From: Amphiduros pacificus
Lineage: Eukaryota; Annelida; Polychaeta; Phyllodocida; Hesionidae
Length of the DNA: 64,000 bases
Assembly: GCA_949316495.1 (NCBI GenBank)
Contig: OX439010.1
Coordinates: forward strand, 6,674,001-6,738,000
Reading direction: 5' to 3'
Both the position numbers and the translations under genes were made by a program. How positions within the stretch are numbered: the stretch's first letter is position 1; the number at the start of each line of letters is the position of its first letter. Below, in pieces: positions 29,720-39,514 of the stretch. The notes beneath the pieces were generated by a model. It was not told the DNA's origin. It was given only the letters and a program-made list of their open reading frames with translations, and ran no database searches.

Positions 29720-32176
29720 CTGATTTTTTCAAAGCTATTTTCCCCTTTCATACAGACTTTCATACAACTATATTTTAATAATTAATTCTCAAATTCTTCT
29801 TTTTTCAGAGCAAGATTTTTGTTTCATACGCTATTTCATACAATATCTTGATTTTTTTCAAAGCCATTTTTCCCTTTCATACAGACTTTCATACAACTAT
29901 ATTTTAATCATATATTCTCAAATTCATCTTTTTTCAGAGCAAGATTTGTGTTTCATACGCTCTTTCATACGACATCGTGATTTTTTCAAAGCCATTTTTC
30001 TCTTTCATACAGACTTTCATACAACTATATTTTAATCATTTATTCTCAAATTCTTCTTTTTTCAGAGCAAGATTTGTGTTTCATACGCTATTTCATACAA
30101 CATCGTGATTTTTTCAAAGCCATTTTTCTATTTCATACAGTTTTTCATACAACTATATTTTAATCATTTATTCTCAAATTCTTCTTTTTTCAGAGCAAGA
30201 TTTGTGTTTCATACGCTCTTTCATACGACATCGTGTTTTTTTCAAAGCCATTTTTCTCTTTCATACAGTCTTTCATACAACTATATTTTAATCATTTATT
30301 CTCAAATTCATCTTTTTTCAGAGCAAGATTTGTCTTTCATACGCTCTTTCATACGACATCATGATTTTTTCAAAGCCATTTTTCTCTTTCATACAGACTT
30401 TCATACAACTATATTTTAATCATTTATTCTCAAATTAATCTTTTTTCAGAGCAAGATTTGTGTTTCATACGCTCTTTCATACGACATCGTGATTTTTTCA
30501 AAGCCATTTTTCTCTTTCATACAGACTTTCATACAACTATATTTTAATTATTTATTCTCAAATTCTTCTTTTTTCAGAGCAAGATTTGTGTTTCATACGC
30601 TATTTCATACAACATCGTGATTTTTTCAAAGCCATTTTTCTCTTTCATACAGTCTTTCATACAACTATATTTTAATCATATATTCTCAAATTCTTCTTTT
30701 TTCAGAGCAAGATTTGTGTTTCATACGCTATTTCATACAACATCGTGATTTTTTCAAAGCCATTTTTCTCTTTCATACAGTCTTTCATACAACTATATTT
30801 TAATCATATATTCTCAAATTCTTCTTTTTTTTAACCAGATTTGTGTTTCATACGCTATTTCATACAATATCGTGATTTTTTCAAAGCCATTTTTCCCTTT
30901 CATACAGACTTTCATACAACTATATTTTAATCATTTATTCTCAAATTCTTCTTTTTTCAGAGCAAGATTTGTGTTTCATACGCTATTTCATACAACATCG
31001 TGATTTTTTCAAAGCCATTTTTCTCTTTCATACAGACTTTCATACAACTATATTTTAATCATTTATTCTCAAATTCTTCTTTTTTCAGAGCAAGATTTGT
31101 GTTTCATACGCTATTTCATACAACATCGTGATTTTTTCAAAGCCATTTTTCTCTTTCATACAGACTTTCATACAACTATATTTTAATTATTTATTCTCAA
31201 ATTCTTCTTTTTTCAGAGCAAGATTTGTGTTTCATACGCTATTTCATACAACATCGTGATTTTTTCAAAGCCATTTTTCTCTTTCATACAGTCTTTCATA
31301 CAACTATATTTTAATCATATATTCTCAAATTCTTCTTTTTTCAGAGCAAGATTTGTCTTTCATACGCTCTTTCATACAACATCGTGATTTTTTCAAAGCC
31401 ATTTTTCTCTTTCATACAGTCTTTCATACAACTATATTTTAATCATTTATTCTCAAATTCTTCTTTTTTCAGAGCAAGATTTGTGTTTCATACGCTATTT
31501 CATACAACATCTTGATTTTTTCAAAGCCATTTTTCTCTTTCATACAGTCTTTCATACAACTATATTTTAATCATATATTCTCAAATTCTTCTTTTTTTTA
31601 ACCAGATTTGTGTTTCATACGCTATTTCATACAATATCGTGATTTTTTCAAAGCCATTTTTCCCTTTCATACAGACTTTCATACAACTATATTTTAATCA
31701 TTTATTCTCAAATTCTTCTTTTTTCAGAGCAAGATTTGTGTTTCATACGCTATTTCATACAACATCGTGATTTTTTCAAAGCCATTTTTCTCTTTCATAC
31801 AGACTTTCATACAACTATATTTTAATCATTTATTCTCAAATTCTTCTTTTTTCAGAGCAAGATTTGTGTTTCATACGCTATTTCATACAACATCGTGATT
31901 TTTTCAAAGCCATTTTTCTCTTTCATACAGACTTTCATACAACTATATTTTAATCATTTATTCTCAAATTCATCTTTTTTCAGAGCAAGATTTGTGTTTC
32001 ATACGCTATTTCATACAACATCGTGATTTTTTCAAAGCCATTTTTCTCTTTCATTCAGACTTTCATACAACTATATTTTAATCATTTATTCTCAAATTCA
32101 TCTTTTTTCAGAGCAAGATTTGTGTTTCATACGCTCTTTCATACGACATCATGATTTTTTCAAAGCCATTTTTGGC
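29720..32176 (+). repeat. 128-bp tandem array, left arm (about 19 units)
   Basis: The unit contains TTTCATACAGACTTTCATAC, TATATTTTAATCATTTATTC, TTCTTTTTTCAGAGCAAG and GATTTTTTCAAAGCCATTTT. Two units near 30,830 and 31,600 carry the same variant (TTTTTTTTAACCAGA), and their surroundings also match, so a block of about six units was duplicated as a whole. Confidence 0.95.
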
Positions 32177-32352
32177 TAATTTTGGCTAATTGCAACAAAT
32201 GATCATATTCTATGGGGGTTTCAAGATGAGTTTTAAATATGGCTTTGTGTTTCCATGGTTACTGATATATATATTGTTTGTCTATGAATTTCAATGTATT
32301 TACACATCTATGATTATCTAATATAATTTATTGAATTTATTTGACAAGAAAG

Positions 32353-32795
32353 TATCTCTTAAATTTCTTCCAAAAATGTTAAATTTCTTCCAAAAATGTT
32401 AAATTTCTTCCAAAAATGTTAAATTTCTTCCAAAAATGTTAAATTTCTTCCAAAAATGTTAAATTTCTTCCAAAAATGTTAAATTTCTTCCAAATTGTCA
32501 AATTTCTTCCAATTTCTTCCAGATTGTCAAATTTCTTCCAAATTGTCAAATTTGTTCAAAATATCTCAAATTTGTTCAAAATATCTCAAATTTGTTCAAA
32601 ATATCTCAAATTTGTTCAAAATTTCTCAAATTTCTTCAAAATTTCTCAAATTTCTTCAAAATTTCTCAAATTTCTTCAAAATTTCTCAAATTTCTTCAAA
32701 ATTTCTCAAATTTCTTCAAAATTTCTCAAATTTCTTCAAAATTTCCCAAATTTCTTCAAAATTTCTCAAATTTCTTCAAAATTTCTCAAACTTCT
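32353..32795 (+). repeat. 20-bp TTC-rich arrays
   Basis: Seven copies of AAATTTCTTCCAAAAATGTT, a transition zone, then about thirteen copies of TCAAATTTCTTCAAAATTTC. The related period and shared TTTCTTC core point to one origin. Confidence 0.95.
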
Positions 32796-32798
32796 TTA

Positions 32799-32945
32799 AT
32801 GTTGCCCTCTCTCTTATTATTGAACTGTCCCTCACCACAATGTAGCCCTCTCCCTTATCACTGAACTGTTTGTCCCTCACCACAATGTGACCCTCTCCCT
32901 TATTATAGAAATGTCCCTCCAACAACACCATGTGACCCTCTCCCT
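32799..32945 (+). repeat. About 41-bp CCCTCTC repeat, three copies
   Basis: Units start CCCTCTCCCTTATTATTGAA and end CCACAATGTGA. A closely similar stretch at 37,878-37,948 follows the LINE insertion, showing that this segment and the array before it exist twice. Confidence 0.85.
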
Positions 32946-33222
32946 GTTTGGCAATTTTTGAAGAAATTTGGCAATTTTGAAGAAATTTGGCAATTTTGAA
33001 GAAATTTGGCAATTTTGAAGAAATTTGGCAATTTTGAAGAAATTTGGCAATTTTGAAGAAATTTGGCAATTTTGAAGAAATTTGGCAATTTTGAAGAAAT
33101 TTGGCAATTTTGAAGAAATTTGGAACTTTGGAAGAAATTTGGCAATTTTGAAGAAATTTGGCAATTTTGAAGAAATTTGGCAATGCAATTTTGAAGAAAT
33201 TTGGAACTTTGGAAGAAATCTG
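32946..33222 (+). repeat. 19-bp GAAGAAATTTGGCAATTTT array
   Basis: About fourteen copies. It is the inverse theme of the TTC arrays to its left, so the two can pair. Two copies carry GGAACTTTG instead. Confidence 0.95.
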
Positions 33223-33285
33223 ACAATAATAATAATAAAATTTGTATAGTGCTGCAACCAAACAATGTCTGTTTTTAGTACTAGA
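33223..33285 (-). mobile_element. LINE 3' tail fragment
   Basis: Minus strand: CAGCACTATACAAATTTTAT then (TTA)n. This matches the terminal pattern of the LINE at 37.8 kb (AGCGCTATATAAGTATTTTA plus TTA) and the fragment at 26.5 kb. It is only about 60 bp long. Confidence 0.5.
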
Positions 33286-33289
33286 TTTG

Positions 33290-33582
33290 AATTAATTTGA
33301 GAAATTTGAGTTAATTTGAGAAATTTTAAGAAATTTGAGAAATTTGAGAAATTTGAGAAATTTGAGAAATTTTAAGAAATTTGAGAAATTTTAAGAAATT
33401 TGAGAAATTTTAAGAAATTTGAGAAATTTTAAGAAATTTGAGAAATTTTAAGAAATTTGAGAAGTTTGGAGAAATTCGAGAAGTTTGGAGAAATTCGAGA
33501 AGTTTGGAGAAATTCGAGAAGTTTGGAGAAATTCGAGAAGTTTGGAAAAATTCGAGAAGTTTGAAGAAGTTTGAAGAAGTTT
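33290..33582 (+). repeat. GAGAAATTT / GAGAAGTTTGGAGAAATTC array
   Basis: Short units of 9 to 20 bp, first GAGAAATTTTAAGAAATTT, then GAGAAGTTTGGAGAAATTC. It is purine-rich on this strand and ends at the SINE tail. Confidence 0.9.
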
Positions 33583-34166
33583 GATTTGTTTGTTTGTTTG
33601 TTTGTGGTTTTACATCACTTTCAAAGTTATTTCAGTCATTTCGTGATGAAACCTACTTGTAGCAGATATAGTGCTGCCTCACTGAGTTGTCATATCGCAG
33701 GTCCTTGACATGATAATCCACCCTGTCACATAGTTACAAGGACAGCGGGTTAACCCTTTGGCACAGGCCTCAGCTCATATAGGAAATTGTATTATGAGTT
33801 CAATCTCGTCGTCATGGGCCATGGGCCGTGGCGCAGTTGGTTAGAGTGCCAGCTTATTAGCACCAGTTCCTCTGTGGTGATCCAAAGGTCGTGGGTTCGA
33901 ACCCCGGCCGTGCCGGGATGGAACTCATGATACAATTTCCCACATGAGCTGAGGCCCATGCCTAAAGGGTTAACCCGTTGTCCTTGTAAATCTGTGACCG
34001 GGTGGGTTGTCATGTCAAGGACCTGCGACATGACAAGTCAGTGAGGCAGCACTATATCTGCTACAAGTAGGTCTCATCACGAAATAACTGAAATAATGTT
34101 GAAAGTGATGTAAAACCCCAAACAAACAAACAAAACAAATCAATCTCGTCATGGCCGGGGATGAGA
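33583..34166 (-). mobile_element. Inverted, 5'-truncated SINE interrupted by another copy
   Basis: On the minus strand the (AAAC)n tail (33,583-33,604) and body run to about 33,800. The tRNA-like 3' head (CCCCGGCCATGACGAGATTG) resumes at 34,141-34,162 beyond the inserted plus-strand copy. The A and B boxes are missing. The pair forms a head-to-head inverted repeat of about 200 bp per arm. Confidence 0.8.
33818..34139 (+). mobile_element. tRNA-derived SINE, full length
   Basis: The A box TGGCGCAGTTGGTTAGAGTG and B box GGTTCGAACCC lie in a head of about 85 bp, then a body and an (AAAC)n tail. The target duplication is CAATCTCGTC-ATGG at 33,801-33,817 (with three extra bases) and 34,141-34,154. 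It is inserted into the 5' part of an inverted copy of the same SINE. Confidence 0.9.
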
Positions 34167-34342
34167 AGTTTGAAGAAATTTGAGAAGTTTGAAGAAATAA
34201 CCATGGAAACACAAAGCAACATTTAAAACTCATCTTGAAACTAATATATTGATCTTAAAATCGTAAAATCATGAAATCAAAAGACAGTTCTCCTTAATTC
34301 AAAAGAATGTAATCACCAATGCAAAACAAAGAGGTTAATTGT

Positions 34343-35085
34343 AGAATTTGAAGAAATTTAAAAAATTTGAAGAAATTTGAAGAAATTTGAAGAAATTTGA
34401 AGAAATTTGAAAAATTTGAAGAAATTTGAAGAAATTTGAAGAAATTTGAAGAAATTTGAAGAAATTTGAAAAATTTGAAGAAATTTGAAAAATTTGAAGA
34501 AATTTGAAAAATTTGAAGAAATTTGAAAAATTTGAAGAAATTTGAAAAATTTGAAGAAATTTGAAAAATTTGAAGAAATTTGAAAAATTTGAAGAAATTT
34601 GAAAAATTTGAAGAAATTTGAAAAATTTGAACTAAATTTGATAAATTTGAACCAAATTTGATAAATTTGAACTAAATTTGATAAATTTGAAGAAATTTGA
34701 TAAATTTGAAGAAATTTGATAAATTTGAAGAAATTTAATAAATTTGAAGAAATTTAATAAATTTGAAGAAATTTGATAAATTTGAAGATATTTGAAGATA
34801 TTTGATAAATTTGAAGAAATTTGATAAATTTGAAGAAATTTGATAAATTTGAAGAAATTTGATAAATTTGATAAATTTGAAGAAATTTGAAGAAATTTGA
34901 GAAATTTGAAGAAATGCGACAAATTTGAAGAAATGCGACAAATTTGAAGAAATGCAACAAATTTGAAGTAATGCGACAAATTTGAAGAAATGCGACAAAT
35001 TTGAAGAAATTTTATGATTATGTAGAAATTTGAAGAAATTTGAAGAAAATTGATAAATTTGAAGAAATTTGATAAATTTGATAAA
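34343..35085 (+). repeat. GAAGAAATTTGAAAAATTT array
   Basis: Units of 10 to 20 bp with variants GATAAATTT and GAAGAAATGCGACAAATTT. It switches strand sense abruptly at about 35,080. Confidence 0.95.
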
Positions 35086-35545
35086 TTTCTTCAAAATATC
35101 TCAAATTTCTTCAATTTCTTCCAAAGTTCTTCCAAAGTTCTTCCAAATTTCTCAAATTTCTTCAAAATTTCTTAAATTTCTTCAAAATTTCTCAAATTTC
35201 TTCAAAATTTCTCAAATTTCTTCAAAATTTCTCAAATTTCTTCAAAATTTCTCAAATTTCTTCAAAATTTCTCAAATTTCTTCAAAATTTCTCAAATTTC
35301 TTCAAACTTTCTCAAATTTCTTCAAACTTTCTCAAATTTCTTCAAACTTTCTCAAATTTCTTCAAACTTTCTCAAATTTCTTCAAAATTTCTCAAATTTC
35401 TTCAAAATTTCTCAAATTTCTTCAAAATTTCTCAAATTTCTTCAAAATTTCTCAAATTTCTTCATAATTTCTCAAATTTCTTCAAAATTTCTTCAAATTT
35501 CTTCAAATTTCTTCCCAATTGTCAAATTTCTTCCCAATTGTCAAA
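35086..35545 (+). repeat. TCAAATTTCTTCAAAATTTC array
   Basis: About twenty copies of a 20-bp unit identical to that at 32.6 kb, following the GAA array head-to-head. The switch point reads GAAATTTGATAAATTTGATAAATTTC, shown here only as the arms GAAATTT and AAATTTC around two GATAAATTT-like units. Confidence 0.95.
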
Positions 35546-35605
35546 TTCAAACTTCTCTAATAATTTGTTGCATTAATTAGAGCTGCAGGCCCTGCAGTAG
35601 TAGTT

Positions 35606-36172
35606 GTGGTGCCACCTCCAGTTTTGAATGATGAGAATTCTTTTCAACAAGAACTATTGATTGAAAAAATCAAAAGGCACAAAATGGATGGATACTGCTT
35701 TGTGGCGGTAACAAAATTTGAAGAACTTCCTAAATGTGAACTTTTAAATGAAAACGGATTTTTGAGGAGAAATAATATCCAATTCTTAACAAAGACAATT
35801 GATGAGCTCTCAACGCCTGCCAGAGAGAAAAAATTCATTCCACCACAAACACCCATCTCTAATATTAGGATGGGTAATAATAATTCAAGTAGAAGGAATG
35901 ACCTGCAGTCATATTCAGGGATTCCTACAAAAAAAGCTGGTTACGAGGAAATGGTACAAATTCCATTAGGAATAGTGGGAAGAATCATTGGTAAAGGTGG
36001 CGCCAATGTGCGCCGCCTAGAAAGTGAATCTGGTGCCAAGATAAGCATAGACTCTTATGAAAATGACTTTGGAAAAAAATATTTTGCATGTATTAAAGGT
36101 GATAAAGGGAAAATCGAAACTGCAAAAAATATGATTATAAAGAATATAGATGAAATGAATGTATCTGCATGA
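35606..36172 (+). CDS. KH-domain protein ORF, 5' incomplete
   Basis: Open from 35,564 to a TGA at 36,172. There is no ATG at the front; the given start is a GTG, so the true N-terminus is probably missing. From the GTG, residues 115-182 form a KH (K-homology) RNA-binding domain: VQIPLGIVGRIIGKGGANVR with the GxxG loop G-K-G-G at 129-132, then ESGAKISI and a closing helix K-I-E-T-A-K-N-M-I. The upstream part has a V5-P3 stretch, a charged helix (QQELLIEKIKRHKMDG) and an N/S-rich linker, with no family I recognise. It could be ORF1 of the following retroelement or a piece of a host KH gene carried along. Confidence 0.7.
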   Translation: MVPPPVLNDENSFQQELLIEKIKRHKMDGYCFVAVTKFEELPKCELLNENGFLRRNNIQFLTKTIDELSTPAREKKFIPPQTPISNIRMGNNNSSRRNDLQSYSGIPTKKAGYEEMVQIPLGIVGRIIGKGGANVRRLESESGAKISIDSYENDFGKKYFACIKGDKGKIETAKNMIIKNIDEMNVSA

Positions 36173-36266
36173 TGTGTTTGGCCGGAGTGGTCAGGGTGCA
36201 AAAATCATTTTTCTATTTTTAATATCAATAATAGCTCTAAAAACAATAATGGTTCTAAATATATAA

Positions 36267-37715
36267 ATGTCTCGACAAGCTATGAGTCAACTAAAATACT
36301 TCACAATGATATTCATAATCATGATCATACAACATATTGATGAATTTATACCGATTATAACTGAAATAATTAATAAATCACTACTGTGCTCTACAATGCC
36401 TAATGATTATAAGATTGCAATTATTCGACCTCTTCTTAAGAAACTTGGGCTTGAACTGATTAAGAGAAATTATAGACCAGTATCAAATCTCAAATATATA
36501 TCAAAAATTATTGAAAAAGCAGTAGCCAATCAATTAATAGATCATTTGGATATTAACAATTTAAGAGATTGTTTTCAGTCTGCTTATAAAGAGTTCCATA
36601 GTACTGAGACTGCACTCATAAAGGTTCATAATGACTTTTTATATGATATTGATAATGATAAGACGGTTTTGCTTGTTTTGCTTGACTTATCTGCGGCTTT
36701 TGATACTATTGATCACAATATATTATTATCTCGACTTTCTGAAAATTGTGGTATAAATGGCTCTGTATTAAACTGGTTTAGATCATATCTATGCAATAGA
36801 GTTCAATATGTGACGGTAAACGGTAATTATTCACAAAAAAAGTCCCTTAAATATGGAGTTCCGCAGGGATCGGTTTTAGGACCGATCCTTTTTACTATCT
36901 ATATTTCTCCTCTATCTAGAATAATAGGAGAATGTGGTTTGAATTATCATATCTATGCTGATGATACTCAGTCGATGGACTTAGATGATGATAAAAAAAT
37001 GGAATTAAATTATAATAAGTTACAAGAATGTGCTGGAATGGTTAGAAATTTTTTTCTGGAAAATAAAATGTGTTTAAATGATAACAAAACAGAATTTCTT
37101 ATTGCTTCAAAATATGGTAAAAATAAGAACAAAAAAATGAATAACTTTGATACTATTAAAATTTGGAATGATAAAATAACTAATACTAAAAAGGTAAAAA
37201 ACTTGGGTGTGATCTTTGACTCTGCAATGAATTTTAAAAATCATATTAGCAATACCTGTAAAAAAGGTTTCTTTCACCTTAAGAATATTGCTAAGATAAG
37301 AAAATCGTTAAATAAATCATCTACTAATATGTTAGTACATGCTTTTATTTCCTCAAATATTGATTATTGTAATTCATTACTGATTGGACTTCCAAAAAAA
37401 GATATTGAGAAATTACAAAAAATGCAAAACGCTGCAGCTAGATTAGTTACTAAAACGAGGAAATTAGAGCATATTACCCCTATTTTAAAAGAATTACATT
37501 GGTTACCTGTTCCAGCACGCATAGAATTTAAAATTTTACTTCTTACATGGAAAACATTAAATAACATGGCCCCAATATACTTAAAGGACCTCTTAACCAA
37601 AAGAATTAATTGCCGAATGCTGAGATCGAATGATAAACTAGAATTAATAATTCCAAAATCAAATAGTAAATACTATGGAGACCTTCAGGTATATTGCACC
37701 TTTATTGTGGAATAG
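36267..37715 (+). CDS. Non-LTR reverse transcriptase, CR1/L2/Rex-like, no endonuclease
   Basis: LINE reverse transcriptases copy the element's RNA at a nicked target. The 482-aa ORF shows NYRPVSNLKYISKIIEKAVA (68-87), HSTETAL (111-117), LLDLSAAFDTIDHNIL (138-153), YGVPQGSVLGPILFTIYISP (196-215) and the catalytic Y-A-D-D (230-233). Family similarity starts near residue 22. The apurinic endonuclease domain usual in this clade is absent, and a TAA stands directly before the ATG. The C-terminal block A-P-L-L-W-N-R-L-P-P-D-L-R-L continues in the +1 frame from 37,690 to TAA at 37,804, so one frameshift separates it. Confidence 0.9.
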   Translation: MSRQAMSQLKYFTMIFIIMIIQHIDEFIPIITEIINKSLLCSTMPNDYKIAIIRPLLKKLGLELIKRNYRPVSNLKYISKIIEKAVANQLIDHLDINNLRDCFQSAYKEFHSTETALIKVHNDFLYDIDNDKTVLLVLLDLSAAFDTIDHNILLSRLSENCGINGSVLNWFRSYLCNRVQYVTVNGNYSQKKSLKYGVPQGSVLGPILFTIYISPLSRIIGECGLNYHIYADDTQSMDLDDDKKMELNYNKLQECAGMVRNFFLENKMCLNDNKTEFLIASKYGKNKNKKMNNFDTIKIWNDKITNTKKVKNLGVIFDSAMNFKNHISNTCKKGFFHLKNIAKIRKSLNKSSTNMLVHAFISSNIDYCNSLLIGLPKKDIEKLQKMQNAAARLVTKTRKLEHITPILKELHWLPVPARIEFKILLLTWKTLNNMAPIYLKDLLTKRINCRMLRSNDKLELIIPKSNSKYYGDLQVYCTFIVE

Positions 37716-37878
37716 ACTTCCACCTGATCTGAGGTTATGTACTGGTTTAAATGTATTTAAAGGTAAACTTAAATGTTTTCTTTTTAAGAAATACTATGAG
37801 ACTTAAGGACTTGTGAGCGCTTTAAACAGGCTTGCCTGATTTAGCGCTATATAAGTATTTTATTATTATTATTATTAA
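37690..37878 (+). mobile_element. LINE 3' end: frameshifted C-terminus and (TTA)n tail
   Basis: The shifted frame gives L-W-N-R-L-P-P-D-L-R and VFKGKLKCFLFKKYYET before TAA (37,804-37,806). A short 3' UTR with TTAGCGCTATATAAGTATTT and a (TTA)n tail ends at the resumed CCCTCTC repeat. LINEs of the CR1/L2/Rex group end in such short repeats instead of poly(A). Confidence 0.85.
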
Positions 37879-37944
37879 TGTTGTCCTCTCTCTTATTATT
37901 GAACTGTCCCTCACCACAATGTAGCCCTCTCCCTCATCACTGAA

Positions 37945-38132
37945 CCGCAATTTTTTCAAAATAATCAATTTTTTTCAAAATAATCAGTTTTTTTCAAAAT
38001 AATCAATTTTTTTTCAAAATAATCAGATTTTTTTCAAAATGATCAATTTTTTTCAAAATGATCAAATTTTTTCAAAATGATCAAATTTTTTCAAAATGAT
38101 CAACTTTTTTCAAAATGATCAACTTTTTTCAA
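37945..38132 (+). repeat. About 20-bp TTTTTTCAAAATAATCAA array
   Basis: Nine copies alternating AATAATCA and AATGATCA, leading straight into the right 128-bp array, which suggests it seeded on the TTTTTTCAAAG part of that unit. Confidence 0.9.
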
Positions 38133-39345
38133 AATAATCAAATATAGTTGTATAAAAGACTGTATGAAAGGGAAAAACCGCTTTGAAAAATCATGATGTC
38201 GTATGAAATAGCGTATGAAACACAAATCTTGCTCTGAAAAAAGAAGAATTTGAGAATAAATGATTAAAATATAGTTGTATGAAAGTCTGTATGAAAGAGA
38301 AAAATGGCTTTGAAAAAATCACGATATTGTATGAAAGAGTGTATGAAACACAAATCTGGTTTTGAAAAAAGATGAATTTGAGAATAAATGATTAAAATAT
38401 AGTTGTATGAAATTCTGTATGAAAGGGAAAAATGGCTTTGAAAAAGTCAAGATGTTGTATGAAATAGCGTATGAAACACAAATCTTGCTCTGAAAAAAGA
38501 TGAATTTGAGAATAAATGATTAAAATATAGTTGTATGAAATTCTGTATGAAAGGGAAAAATGGCTTTGAAAAAGTCAAGATGTTGTATGAAATAGCGTAT
38601 GAAACACAAATCTTGCTCTGAAAAAAGAAGAATTTGAGAATAAATGATTAAAATATAGTTGTATGAAAGACTGTATGAAAGAGAAAAATGGCTTTGAAAA
38701 AATCACGATGTTGTATGAAATAGCGTATGAAACACAAATCTTGCTCTGAAAAAAGAAGAATTTGAGAATAAATGATTAAAATATAGTTGTATGAAAGACT
38801 GTATGAAAGAGAAAAATGGCTTTGAAAAAATCACGATATTGTATGAAAGAGTGTATGAAACACAAATTTGGTTTTGAAAAAAGATGAATTTGAGAATAAA
38901 TGATTAAAATATAGTTGTATGAAAGACTGTATGAAAGAGAAAAATGGCTTTGAAAAAATCACGATGTCGTATGAAAGAGCGTATGAAACAAATCTTGCTC
39001 TGAAAAAAGATGAATTTGAGAATATATGATTAAAATATAGTTGTATGAAAGTCAGTATGAAAGAGAAAATTGGCTTTGAAAAAATCAAGATGTTGTATGA
39101 AATAGCGTATGAAACACAAATCTTGCTCTGAAAAAAGAAGAATTTGAGAATAAATGATTAAAATATAGTTGTATGAAAGTCTGTATGAAAGAGAAAAATG
39201 GCTTTGAAAAAATCACGATATTGTATGAAAGAGTGTATGAAACACAAATCTGGTTTTGAAAAAAGATGAATTTGAGAATAAATGATTAAAATATAGTTGT
39301 ATGAAAGTCTGTGTGAAAGGGAAAAATGGCTTTGAAAAAAGGATG
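38133..39345 (-). repeat. 128-bp tandem array, right arm (about 9 units, inverted)
   Basis: Inverse of the left-arm unit (AGTTGTATGAAAGTCTGTAT, CTCTGAAAAAAGAAGAATTT). Three units carry a variant reading CTGGTTTTGAAAAAAG or TTGGTTTTGAAAAAAG. The array has about half as many units as the left arm. Confidence 0.95.
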
Positions 39346-39514
39346 AATTCAAAATTTATTTAAATTATTGAAAATAAGTTTCCAACTTAGATATGTCAGA
39401 CAATAATAAAGAATGAGTTCTAATAAATGTTGTATGAGAAATAGATACATCTTATGAAGACACACACTCGTTTTTTTCGGTCTTAAATCATGACATGTAT
39501 CCTGCTCAATGCGC

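Larger units (their letters stand above)
32217..34241. repeat. Inner 2-kb inverted repeat
   Basis: TTTCAAGATGAGTTTTAAAT with its flank (32,217-32,262) recurs inverted at 34,197-34,242 with about three mismatches. Between the two copies are TTC-rich arrays, then their GAA-rich inverses and the SINE pair. It forms a foldback nested inside the larger one. Confidence 0.85.
35562..37877 (+). mobile_element. Single insertion carrying the KH ORF and LINE
   Basis: The site at 32,785-32,805 reads CAAACTTCTTTAATGTTG. At 35,548-35,561 the same sequence (CAAACTTCTCTAAT) stops, and TAATGTTG resumes at 37,875, with the following 70 bp matching 32,803-32,870. The simplest reading is one 2.3-kb insertion with a short TAAT-type duplication that includes both ORFs. 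Alternatively two events hit the same place. Confidence 0.65.
29563..39514. mobile_element. Foldback-like composite element with array-bearing inverted ends
   Basis: Both tips read GCGCATTGAGCAGG going inward (29,563-29,576, and inverse at 39,501-39,514). Both then carry TAAGACCGAAAAAAACG-x-GTGTGTGT (29,617-29,643, and inverse at 39,461-39,485), followed by arrays of the same 128-bp unit in opposite orientation. The left copy has an extra 25 bp making a palindrome. GCGC could be a 4-bp target duplication or part of the tip. No transposase was recognised. Internal sequence is mostly arrays, SINEs and a LINE insertion. It may be a foldback element or a DNA transposon that lost its gene. Confidence 0.6.

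Noticed and set aside
32476-33265. Overlapping 100-160-codon frames rich in F, K, S, N, I
   Set aside because: Translations of the 19- and 20-bp arrays in several frames.
33818-34139. tRNA gene
   Set aside because: A and B boxes are present, but the sequence continues into a SINE body and (AAAC)n tail, has target duplications and no good cloverleaf.
29563-39514. LTR retroelement or Polinton
   Set aside because: Ends are inverted, not direct, and no integrase, capsid, protease or DNA polymerase B similarity is seen; the only reverse transcriptase is non-LTR.
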